Assembly: GCA_015039315.1 (NCBI GenBank)
Contig: WIDE01000032.1
Span: 320,339-379,240, forward strand
From: Clavulina sp. PMI_390
Lineage: Eukaryota; Basidiomycota; Agaricomycetes; Cantharellales; Hydnaceae
Reading direction: 5' to 3'
Length of the DNA: 58,902 nt
In this document: piece after piece, positions 11,891 through 21,554 of the stretch
How the letters are laid out: the number at the start of each line of letters is the position of its first letter
Numbering within the stretch: the stretch's first letter is position 1
Translations under genes and position numbers: made by a program
Notes under the pieces: model-generated
Seen by the model: only the letters and a program-made list of their open reading frames with translations
What the model was told of the DNA's origin: nothing
Databases searched by the model: none

Positions 11891-12910
11891 GGGAGCAGGC
11901 CAATTGAGCTTTCAGGATCGAGGACGTCAATCGAGGAAGCTTGTTTGATTTGAAATCAGTGAAACCGGAGAGTGTTTTATACCTGGCATGAATAACTTAC
12001 ATACGTAAAATGTTGTGGTCCCACCCCCATATTACCGGGAGATCTCCAAAACGGCCTCCCCCAGATTGATACGAACAGGTGACTTCTTGAAGGTCTCCTA
12101 TGGTTGACCCGCGTGTGAGCCGCGGTGAGGATTGCCCAGATTGACGTACCAATCAAGAGAAGCCCCACATCAATTAAGGTATCATAGGCCTAGTTCTGGT
12201 CGCTGCGTTAATCTTTAGAGGAATCTCTCAAGATATTGCTTGTCAGCATGAGGTCAAAGGCTTTGAATGTTTTTGATGCAATGGTATACATCTATTCCGG
12301 GATCTTGTGTGAAGAGGACCCATTGCAGACGTTCAATGATAATTGGCCACCAGAAATGATGGAAGTCTAGACCGCACGGTGATCGCGAATCTTGAGGCGG
12401 CAGTATAAGACCGACAGGTTGATTGAAACAGATAGATAAGAGAGCATCTCTGCCGTAACCGGAATACTGGAATGTGCGGCGCACTGGTGGGAGAGGGATG
12501 AATCGTAACGCCAAGTAATGCCAAGACGCTGTAAATATTCGTGGTACTGGAGACGAACGATGTATTCGCTGCTCCGACTGAGAGCCATTGTAAAAGTACG
12601 CCTAACAGCGACGAGACTTCAAGAATAATGGATTTATCGTCCACGTCCTTCAAGGCACAACTGACAGGCTCCAAGATCAATTAGCCAACGTAACTTTCCA
12701 ACATATGTTACTTGAATAACAGGTAGCACAAGATCGCTAGAAATAAACATTTGTAAATTTCTTTTGGCATAGTTTCATGCATTTGAGGTATAGGATGCTC
12801 AAATGGAGGGCATGAACGAACACCGCCGCCAAGTGTGACTGTGACGTACAAACAATAGACGCCCCAGCAATTCGAGATACGTTCCGTGGCTGAGGCAAAC
12901 GTTCTCAAAA
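11891..12910. other. Intergenic region with possible eroded coding sequence
   Basis: About 1 kb between the divergent cysteine-rich gene and the GT90 gene. On the minus strand, fragments such as DVGLLLIGTSIWAILTAAH (11977-12168) and VSSLLGVLLQWLSVGAANT (12333-12680), with ALRFIPLPPVRRTFQYSGY in a shifted frame (12254-12514), look protein-like but do not join without a frame change and have no ATG. I read this as a decayed gene or chance frames. The last 100 bp should hold the GT90 promoter. Confidence 0.35.
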
Positions 12911-15376
12911 ATGGCGCCTAGCCTCCAAAACAAGATTGGACTTGGGCTTCTTGGAACTGTCGTCGTCCTCTGGTTCCTTCTCTCCTCCGACTATGCCCCA
13001 GAAAGTGTTGCACTGGCACCCACAATACAATGGCTCACTTCCTCAGCCGCAAAGTCCAGCTCTCCCTACGTTCGACGCGTCAAGCTCGAGCACCCTATCC
13101 CTAAACTCATGGATGATGCCGAAATCTCCTACCGTCAAAAACTGGGCAGGCAGAGCAAAACACTCAAGGCGGCGGTGGCAGAGTACCGACGCCGGTACAA
13201 ACGGTACCCTCCCAAAGGATTCGACGAGTGGTTCGCGTTTGCGCAAGCAAATGATTTCAAGATGTTCGATGAATTCGACGGAATGATGGGCGACTTGGAG
13301 CCATTCTGGTCCCTGAACGGAGAGGAAATCCGGAGGCGGACGACTCAGGTACGCAATGCGGTATCTTCATTCGAACGAATAGCCACTAATTTACTCGTCT
13401 GCATAGATTGCTGAGATCCCTGGTGTCGATCTTGTTACAGTTTTCGACGGCAATGCTACTGCTCATACTATTCAAGTGAAGAATGCTGCTGGAAGGTTGC
13501 CCAGCGAGCGAGCGAACCATTTCATTATGATGATGGAGCCTTTCCTTGCAACTGTGAGACCCACCCTTCCTTCCTGTCACTACAGATAAAACCTATCTGA
13601 CTTATTCTTTCATAGCTCCCGGATATGCAGTTCGCAATCAGCACCAAATCTGAAAGTCGTATTATCGTCCCTTGGGAATCAATTGAATATCCCAACACCA
13701 CCGTTCAAAACTCTGAGTGTAAGCAGTCTAAGTTCCCTTTTAGCTGCAACTATTCTGAAGCAACATCATCTACAGGGGGTCTGCAAGCTGTTCTTGGAGG
13801 CAAGTTCATCGAATCCTGGAATGGCGAAGGCTCGGTTTGGGATGCCTTCCGACGCTCGTGCCCACCTGGCTCCTCCGCTCGACGACTTTTCGGCTCAATA
13901 CGCGGCCAATCCCAGACCGCACAATCACTCAACCTCCTCCGACTAGAGGATGCTGAGGGTCTCCTGGACCCCTCTCGTGTGGGACTTGTTGAGAATCCAA
14001 CCGAGTCGAGCGATTTCTGCAATAAGCCCAGTGGAAGGTACCTTCAAGGACACTTCTTCAGTGATTATCGCACTATCAACGCGCTGTATCCCATCTTCTC
14101 CCCGGCGAAGGGAGAAGGTTTCAACGACATCGTCATCCCCAGCCATTACTACTATGGTGAAACCAAGAGGTATGGCCCTTTTCTTTCCCCCTCGACTGAG
14201 TCTATCTCTGACAGTGACTCCTTATCCCATCCAGGTATACATACGGACGCGATCCAGTCTATCACATTGTGAAAGAGACCGACAACTATGAGATGGACTG
14301 GGAGGGCAAGGAGAACAAGATCTTCTGGCGCGGTGCCTCAACTGGCGGCGGTAGCTCTCCTCCTGGGTTCCTGCACCAATATCAACGTCATCGGTGAGCC
14401 TGCCATCCTTCTGCTAAACTGTTTTTGTTCACTCATCTGAACATCATTGTGCCACCTCCAGTCTCGTCCGTGTCTCGTCCTCCTCTACAACCGAGAACAC
14501 CACCGTCATCTTCCCTGAATCATCCAACGCCGACAACACTAAATACATCCAGGCCACTGTCCCCGCTGCTAAGCTCAACTCGGAAATCTTCGACGTGGGC
14601 TTCACAGCGGCGATTGGGTGCGATCTATACCACTCGCCGCACGCCAACGCGGACACTCCTCCGGAACTTGCGGGAGGGTGTGATGTGATGGAGGAGGATC
14701 TGAGGTTCACGGATGCGGTTCAACTGTCTGATCATTGGAAGTACAAGTACTTGATCGACCTCGACGGGATGGGATACTCTGCGCACTTCTTAGCCTTCAT
14801 GGCGAGCGAGAGTGCCGTACTTAAGAGCACAGTGTACCGCGAGTTCTTCTCCGACTGGATCCAGCCTTGGTGAGTTCTCTTTTGCCTGACATTTCGATTC
14901 TTCATATCATTTGAGCTCTTGCTCACTCTGAACCCTCTGCCCCCATCCATTTATTCCTCGCATATGAAGGCTCCACTATATCCCCGTGTCGCAGACATAC
15001 AACGACCTCTACAACATCCATGCTTACTTCTCTGGGCCTTCGCACTCAGTATTGTCGGTTGCGCGCAACGTCTACACCAACCTGACCGCGCCTTTGCCCC
15101 CTCCTGACGGCACATCGACGTCAAGCTCGATGCTTGGTGAACACGAGGGCGACAGGAGGCTGAGACAGATCGCGCGGGCAGGGAGACACTGGAAGAAGAC
15201 GCAAACGCGTCGAGTAGACCAGGAGAGTGAGTATTTATGGTATTTCTCCATATGATCATATGCGACACGCTGCTCACGGTGACGGGCCTCTTTTCACAGT
15301 CTACGTGTATCGGTTGTGTTTGGAGTGGGCGCGATTATGGTCAGACGAGCGGGACTCGATGGTGTACCGAGGATAA
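12911..15376 (+). CDS. Glycosyltransferase family 90 (CAP10-like), type II membrane protein
   Basis: CAP10-domain (GT90) enzymes transfer xylose or other sugars to glycans in the secretory pathway; in Cryptococcus, CAP10 is needed for capsule. Eight exons join in phase: 12911-13348, 13407-13553, 13616-13718, 13776-14169, 14235-14393, 14462-14869, 14970-15226 and 15300-15376, giving 660 aa. A short N-terminal cytoplasmic end and one membrane segment (residues 8-25) precede the luminal domain. CAP10-type features are NKIFWRGASTGG, the conserved block VQLSDHWKYKYLIDLDGMGYSA (nt 14718-14783) ending in a Ser/Leu/Ala-rich helix, and SAVLKSTVYREFFSDWIQPW followed by HYIPV. The donor sugar cannot be read from sequence. 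It is convergent with the UNC-45-like gene and lies within 11 kb of two other capsule-type genes. Confidence 0.93.
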
Positions 15377-15925
15377 AGGGAGACCTCTGCATTGGGATAT
15401 TCTCACTAGTCAATTCTTCTTCCATGCTAGCCGGCCATGTGCATCTCAACTGCGAGTTCTTGTCATTGTCGGCCATCACTCCTTCCGCTAGCCTCCATCC
15501 CAATTTGCTCTGGAGACTTGTATCAGTGTTGTGTCTTATCACTACTCCTTGACTGGTTATTATTTGGGCACTTGTTATCTCCTACATTCATTTTCAGTAT
15601 CACCTTGCTATCGTGCAGTTGCTCCATCATAATCTGGCAAACACCACTTAGATATTGACGTCAAATATCATTATTTCATTGCTTCTCATTCCCGTCACGT
15701 TTCGGACAGTGAGAATACCCCATTTATTCAGCCTTGCGAATGGAAAAAAAAATAACAAAAATAATGATATGTGTACGGAAGGAAAGAAGCAAGAAAACTG
15801 GTGCAAAGCAAAGTAGTGCATACCACACGAGCATGCGCAGGACGAAAATCACGAGCCTCAAGAAAAACAAGAACAAAAACCAAAGCATACAGATGGAGAC
15901 GGCGATCAATCATTGGGCGAGCACT
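15377..15925. other. Convergent 3' UTR region
   Basis: 549 bp between two convergent stops (GT90 on plus, UNC-45-like on minus). AT-rich with an A-rich block near 15745-15765. Apparent 60-130 codon frames here have no conserved features. Expected content is two 3' UTRs and polyadenylation signals. Confidence 0.5.
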
Positions 15926-18655
15926 TCACGCTTTCACTTCGACCCCCTTCTCCTCACACCACCTTAAGCACTGCGCCGCGCTTAGCAATATCTGCCGTGG
16001 CCCAGGTCCAGGCTCACTAGCGCCACCAGCATTCATGATGGGCCTGATGAGATTCACGACCGCACGAGAGATATGCTGCTCCTTGATGGCTTCAAGGAGG
16101 GAAGCTTGCAGAGAGGGTGTGAAAAGGGAGGAACGCGAGAGGAGAGAAGTAAGGCACACGATGCCGCGGTGAGCAAGTTGAAGAACGGCACCAGGGTCTT
16201 GTGCCTGTGCGGGATCGGACGAAGACGACGCGGAGTCTGCTGGTACCCGCGATGAGTCGATGATGTCCCCTAGAATCGCTAGAGCGCCATTAGGTCCCTT
16301 CTTGATACTCAATAGAGCCTTGCACGCTAACGGGGATATAGATAGAAGCGTCGCAAGTGCACCGCTCGCTGCTAGCTGCGTCTTCATATCCTCCACATCC
16401 GACAAGCCCAAGAGCACATGCACACGCGCTATCACTGCCTGCGAAGGTGACCCCTCAACAGCAAGCATCTCCTTTAGCTGAGTCTCCTCACGATGGTTGG
16501 ACGGAGAAGCGAAAGGAGGCGGGATGCCCCCGTAACGCACAAGCATAGGCTCCGTCGTGATAACGTTGCAGAGCAATTCGACAGCAGCACGTCGGACGAG
16601 GGTATTATCATCGAGCATAAGCATCTCTACGCGCCCTGGAATCTCTTCTCCACCTCCACCTCCCGCTCCTGTGCCGTCACCTGCTACCCGCTCCGCCACG
16701 GCCGCACCAACCGAGGCCAAGTTCGTCAGTGCCATCAGCGCCTCAAATCGCTGCAACAGACTGGCTTGCGGGTGTAGCAGCAGAAAGTGGAAAGGCGTAA
16801 CAGCATCAAGGAGGTCTGCCTCGGACGGGCCGAACAGCAGCTGAGGGCGCGTGGTGATGGCCAATTTGGCAAGTGCTTGTATGGGGATGAGATCTGCCGG
16901 TGTTCTTCGTGCGAGGGAGGCGTCGCGTGCCTTTTTGCGGGCTTCTTTCTGCTGCTTGTCTTTATCGGTCTCATCAGTAGTGGAGGAAGTGGAAGGCTTT
17001 GAGGACGAGACCGGGGGCGGGCTAAATAGCGCCTCAGCTGATCCGCCGTCACCGAGAGGTCGCCCACCAGCTCTTGCTAAGAAGCCCAGCGCCTTACCGC
17101 CACCGTTCTGTAATACAGCACCTCTGTTCTCTTTTGGTTCAACAAGAGCAAGATAGGCGCGCGATATGACAATACGGGTCGCTCCACTGAGCGAATCGGG
17201 AGTATGGGCCTTAGAGAGTGCAGCGAGCGCAGGGAGGACGCCTGCTGCGATGAGCTTTTTGCCACGTGCAGCAACGTCCGCATCCGATTCTTGTTCTGGG
17301 TCGGACGAAGCGGAAGGGGTAGAATTCGAGGTGGAGGAGGCAGCCCCAGAAGGTCGTGCCATCTTGCGCAGCTTGTCAATTTGTCGTTCTTCCTCTGTCA
17401 TCCGTGGAGGGTAGACAACCAGATTGCATATGATGGTAGCCACGCCATACGTGAGTGGAGTGCTTGCCTTGCTACTCGCCGTGGGCGCATCATCGATTGG
17501 GCGGGCAACGATGTTGCCTTGTTTCTGAGGTAAAGGGATGAGAGAGAAGAGGGCACGGAGGAAAGAGGTATCAGAAGCGAGGGCCTCTTTGATGGAGGGT
17601 TCGTCTGCAGAGAGGTAGGCGAGTCCTTCTACGGCGTCTGTAAGGGCCGCCGAGGACACTTCGGATTGAGATTCGGCAGCAGGCGGGGATGTTTTGGATT
17701 TCGGTGGGGCAGTGGACGATGCAGGGGATTCTGAAATGATCAGGCCTTTCATGAACTGGGTCAGCTCTGCATCCTGAGCAGCCAGCCTTCGCTTCTCCTT
17801 CATCATCGAGTCCCTCTCTGTTGTGGCCGAAGCTTGCATGACCCCTCCGTCCATCGCGCGTTCTTCATCTACGGCGCCTCCTCTCGAGAGCTTCGTCAAC
17901 GCCACTGCAGCAGCGCTCTTCACTACTAAACTCTCGCTCGTGCGGCTCATCTGGCCCAACCACGTCGCAAAGCGCGCCTGCACCACAGCGCGACAAGTCG
18001 CATGCCCACTCGCAAGACTGAGGAGATTCACGAGCGCCCGATAGATATCTCTCCTGTTCTCGAGAGTGGAGGGGAATAGCTCGGGAATATCTGCGAGCCA
18101 CTCGACCATGCCATCGCGCAAAAAGAGATGCGCACCGACCGCAGCATCCACCTGAAACAAAACCACATTCAGCAAAAGCGCGCGGAACGTCTCGAGCCTC
18201 CCCTCATCCTCTGAGGGAGCAGCGCGCATCCCCATATCAATCTCGCCATAAAAGTTGCGCGCAATCGTCGCAGTCTGCTCGTCCTCTGACTTCGAGGAAG
18301 AGGAAGCAGATTTGATTTCGGTCTCGCGAAGGAATCCGACGAGAGAGGACAAGACGAGATATCCGAATGGCATGTGCTTGTGCGCCGAAAATGCCTCGAC
18401 GATCGTGTGCACGTCTGTGGGGTCGACGCCCGGGCATGATTTTCCTTGCATGAGGTCTCGTCTGGCTTTCTCGACCTTTTTGAGAATCTCTTTGAGGCGC
18501 TCGGGGATATCTTGGCTTCCCTCGGGCTCGATCGCCTCGGTGTCGACAGCAGGTTTGGAAGTAGACTGAGGCTTGTGGTCCTCGTCATTAGTTGTAGAAG
18601 ATTCGGGTTGGTTGGGAGGCGTCTCAGGTTCTATTATTTCCTCAATGACCGCCAT
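15926..18655 (-). CDS. UNC-45/CRO1/She4 (UCS)-type myosin chaperone
   Basis: UCS proteins bind myosin heads and help them fold or work on actin. The frame is a single uninterrupted exon of 909 aa from the ATG at 18655, odd among multi-exon neighbours. The protein is an all-helical armadillo-like repeat solenoid. N-terminal residues 1-50 are acidic and Ser/Pro-rich. Blocks such as ENRRDIYRALVNLLSLA, DNTLVRRAAVELLCNVI and SGALATLLSISPLACKALL match the central (muscle-assembly) and UCS regions. An N-terminal TPR domain as in animal UNC-45 is absent, as expected for fungi. A low-complexity Ser/Lys stretch occurs around residues 300-330. The family call rests on pattern recall; another armadillo-type cytosolic protein is possible. 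The myosin-motor chitin synthase lies 11 kb away. Confidence 0.78.
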   Translation of the reverse strand: MAVIEEIIEPETPPNQPESSTTNDEDHKPQSTSKPAVDTEAIEPEGSQDIPERLKEILKKVEKARRDLMQGKSCPGVDPTDVHTIVEAFSAHKHMPFGYLVLSSLVGFLRETEIKSASSSSKSEDEQTATIARNFYGEIDMGMRAAPSEDEGRLETFRALLLNVVLFQVDAAVGAHLFLRDGMVEWLADIPELFPSTLENRRDIYRALVNLLSLASGHATCRAVVQARFATWLGQMSRTSESLVVKSAAAVALTKLSRGGAVDEERAMDGGVMQASATTERDSMMKEKRRLAAQDAELTQFMKGLIISESPASSTAPPKSKTSPPAAESQSEVSSAALTDAVEGLAYLSADEPSIKEALASDTSFLRALFSLIPLPQKQGNIVARPIDDAPTASSKASTPLTYGVATIICNLVVYPPRMTEEERQIDKLRKMARPSGAASSTSNSTPSASSDPEQESDADVAARGKKLIAAGVLPALAALSKAHTPDSLSGATRIVISRAYLALVEPKENRGAVLQNGGGKALGFLARAGGRPLGDGGSAEALFSPPPVSSSKPSTSSTTDETDKDKQQKEARKKARDASLARRTPADLIPIQALAKLAITTRPQLLFGPSEADLLDAVTPFHFLLLHPQASLLQRFEALMALTNLASVGAAVAERVAGDGTGAGGGGGEEIPGRVEMLMLDDNTLVRRAAVELLCNVITTEPMLVRYGGIPPPFASPSNHREETQLKEMLAVEGSPSQAVIARVHVLLGLSDVEDMKTQLAASGALATLLSISPLACKALLSIKKGPNGALAILGDIIDSSRVPADSASSSSDPAQAQDPGAVLQLAHRGIVCLTSLLSRSSLFTPSLQASLLEAIKEQHISRAVVNLIRPIMNAGGASEPGPGPRQILLSAAQCLRWCEEKGVEVKA

Positions 18656-19077
18656 TAGCTAGCAATAAAAGCAGAGAATGAGTACCAGGACAACAAGATC
18701 GAGGAGAGACGCAGGGAGGGTTGCACGTGTTTGGTAAGCACCTTGAGCAATTTCCCACGCTCGAGAAAGCCCAGTCAGCATTCGAGAATCTGCGTCTTTT
18801 CATGTCCTCTGTCGTACCTAAATAGAGGGTAGACTGTACGTAAACCAGACGTCAGGGGCTGCAAACGAAGCTCTATCATATATATGCGGGGCAGAATAAG
18901 AAGTCAACAGGGACATGATGGGTACCTACTTAGTAAGGGAGATACGCTACGCTAGCTATATACACAAGCTCCAATGATATGATGATGATGGAAAGGGGGA
19001 CACCGAAAGAAAACCGAATAAAAACAGGACGAAGAGCAACGTCAACAGCAGCAGCATGAAGGTGGGAGTGGCCGGGA
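18656..19077. other. Promoter of UCS-type gene and 3' flank of the SGNH gene
   Basis: 422 bp between the UCS-type gene start (18655) and the stop of the next minus-strand gene (19078). No conserved frame. The sequence upstream of 18655 should hold the UCS-type promoter. Confidence 0.5.
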
Positions 19078-21026
19078 TCATGAAGCGAAGATACCCAGTA
19101 GCTTGAAAGGGTTGACTTGTACGCCCTCCACGCCTTGTAGCTGGCACTCGACGTAATGCGAGCCCTCCGAAACGAAATGATCGATGACCTTGATCCTGAG
19201 GGACACAAACACGAATCAGCTCGTGTGTTCGAGTAACAAGATGGATAGGCAAAACTTACTTTGGCGTCGGCCCATCGTCTCCTGATTCGGCTTCCCCACT
19301 AATCGTCACACCACCATTGATATTATTATCAACCCAGCACATAACGCTGCTCGGCACCCTCCCCTTCTCCTGCGTCAAATACCACACCGCAACATCCCCA
19401 GCATTAATTTTCACCGGTACCCTCAGCTTGCTCTTCGGGTACGTCGCATGCCAATAATACGCATCAGCAGGCGTCGCGCTGTCCAGCACCGCCCTCTTCG
19501 GGCGCGCCTGATGCCATCCAGAGCCCACGAACAGCGTTGCGGGGAGCGGATTGATCAGATCGTTCGCGGACGCGCAGTACGGCTTCACTTCGTGGAACCG
19601 GTATGGCCGCGAGCCACCGTTGATATCTGGGCGCGTGGACATGAAGAATGGCGGTACACCCGAGGCGACGTTGTCTCCTGCGGCGGCCCGGCGCTCGATC
19701 TCGGCTGCGTCGGGATTGCTCTCGCCCTTGCGCACATCGCCGAGACCCTTGAAGAGACCCTTGACGGCAGAGTTACTGCCTTCGGTGTCCAAGTCGCTCG
19801 TGAACACAGGGGAATCGAACGAATAGCCCTTGGCAGTGCTCCATGCGCTGCAGATCTGGCTCTGCAGATAGTGCACGAGAACATCTGCGATAACGCTGTG
19901 GCCAACCTCGTTCGCGAGGACCATGTCGGTAAAGTAGCGCTCAGCAGCGAGCGAGGGGTTCTCGAGGTACTCGTGGTAGATCGCACCCTTGAGCGTGATG
20001 TGGGGGAGGTCGTAGAATTGAGCAACAAGGGTGTGCAGTTGCTCAGGGCCAGCGAAACCGTGAATGCCCTGGAGCTGAGGAGCAAAGTGGCCTAGAACGA
20101 TGACAGCGGGTTGCTCAGGGCGGAGGAGAATAGAGCGCACGAGGAGCTCGAAGTGGTCCAAGGCGACTTCATCACTAAATTACGGGAGAAAGATGAAACA
20201 TGCGTCAGTGGGACCATTCAATTTGATTAGGCTTTATGCCAAGGGACTCCGGCTGGGAAAGAGACGCCGAAAGAAAATTAACAAAAAGATAGAAAACTTA
20301 CTAGGGGTCTTCCGTATCAAATTCGAGGATAACGAGGTCAGCCGTGTCGGGTAGATGTTGCGCATGGCAGTACGCAAAGTAGCTCGAATCTGTTCGCCTC
20401 CGAGCGCCATTCGTGAGCTCGCTCGCTGGATGCGGGAAGACCTCGTTCCACCACTGGAATACCTGCGTAGGATAGCACCCTGTCGCAAGCGGGTCATCAC
20501 CCGCACCATGGCACGCCGAGATGGAGCCTCCGAGAATGGAGATTGTGACAGGGAGACCGCGCATGGCCTTGTTGATAACGCGTTGGACTCGGGCATTGGA
20601 TCCAGGGTGCAGGATGGTCTTGTGGAGAGCGGCAGGGGTGTATTTGCGGGCGAGAGCGTCGCCGGGCCCATTGATTGGGCAGAAGGAGAAGGGGGCAGGG
20701 TCGTGCGCGGATGCGTTGAGATAGTCGCGCGGTACGAGTTTGTGGTGCGAGGAGAGGAAGCCATGGCGCGCACCGCCTGACGAATACGAAGTACTCGACT
20801 CGCCGGGGAAGAGCGTGAGGCGCATGAAGATGACAAGGATGAAGACGAGGAGGAGCAAGAGTGTGATGCGTGGTGTCAGCGACTCGGTGAGCGCCTTTGA
20901 CCTTGACCTCCCACTCCCCGACGACGAGCCAGCGCCCGCAGACGAAGAGCCATGGCCATTCGCGCGGGACTGGTGCAGCTCGTGCTCTTCCTCTGACGGT
21001 GCTCGAATATTTGCTCGCCGATACAT
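19078..21026 (-). CDS. SGNH-fold, CAP64-like capsule-associated type II membrane protein
   Basis: Three exons in phase (21026-20302, 20174-19260, 19195-19078) give 585 aa. The ATG at 21026 lies in a continuous frame without an upstream ATG. A Ser/Gly-rich cytoplasmic tail is followed by one membrane segment (about 54-73). The luminal domain has an SGNH block I-like motif GGSISACHG (166-174), LVILEFDTEDPYDE and VIVLGHFAP. The usual last block, D-x-x-H-P-N-x-x-G-H, appears as DMVLANEVGH (325-334), so the expected catalytic His is Leu. The C-terminal third is beta-rich. Proteins of this shape are annotated as capsular-associated (CAP64/CAS3 family) in basidiomycetes; some SGNH relatives modify glycans by O-acetylation. 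The role here is inferred. It is head-to-tail with the GT69 gene (529 bp apart). Confidence 0.8.
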
Positions 21027-21554
21027 TTTGTGTCCGTGGCTCTTCTTTTTTTCTTCGTTCCCCGCCCTGGTGTCAGCAAACAGGAACTCCGCGTTGGGTA
21101 GGTGGTACAATGGCACGTTCAGGCGTCAGAAAGGAGAGGTATGCGGAGACGTGAGGCGGGAGGTGCAAAAGACAGCACACACAGTCCAAAGTTCGTAAAC
21201 GTGAATGCTTTCGAAGCGTGGGAACTTTTCCTGTTGTGCCTTGATGTTGTTATCAAATCATCCAAAGCAAGACTTTTTCCCCTTGTGCCTTCAGTTCATG
21301 CATGGTCGCAGCGATAAGGGACTTTACTGTGGATACCAGCATGTTTTATGGAGAGTGCCTACATTTTCGCGAAGTTGATATCCTGCGTGTGGTGCAAAGG
21401 GCGTAATTCGGACTCGAGGCAGCACTGATAACGAAAATTAATGGTATAGATAATCCTACAGCACGAGAGACGAGCAAAAATATTGTCCCAAGTAGTCTAT
21501 CAGAATACATAGCCTGGTGATCCAGCCATAAAATATTGCTCTGACCACACCAAC
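21027..21554. other. Spacer between SGNH-like and GT69 genes
   Basis: 528 bp holding the promoter of the SGNH-like gene and the 3' UTR of the GT69 gene. No supported coding frame. Confidence 0.5.

Noticed and set aside
15724..15913. Hydrophobic minus-strand frames near 15.8 kb
   Set aside because: AT-rich 3' UTR between convergent genes; low-complexity Phe/Leu/Val from A-rich DNA, in two overlapping frames at once.
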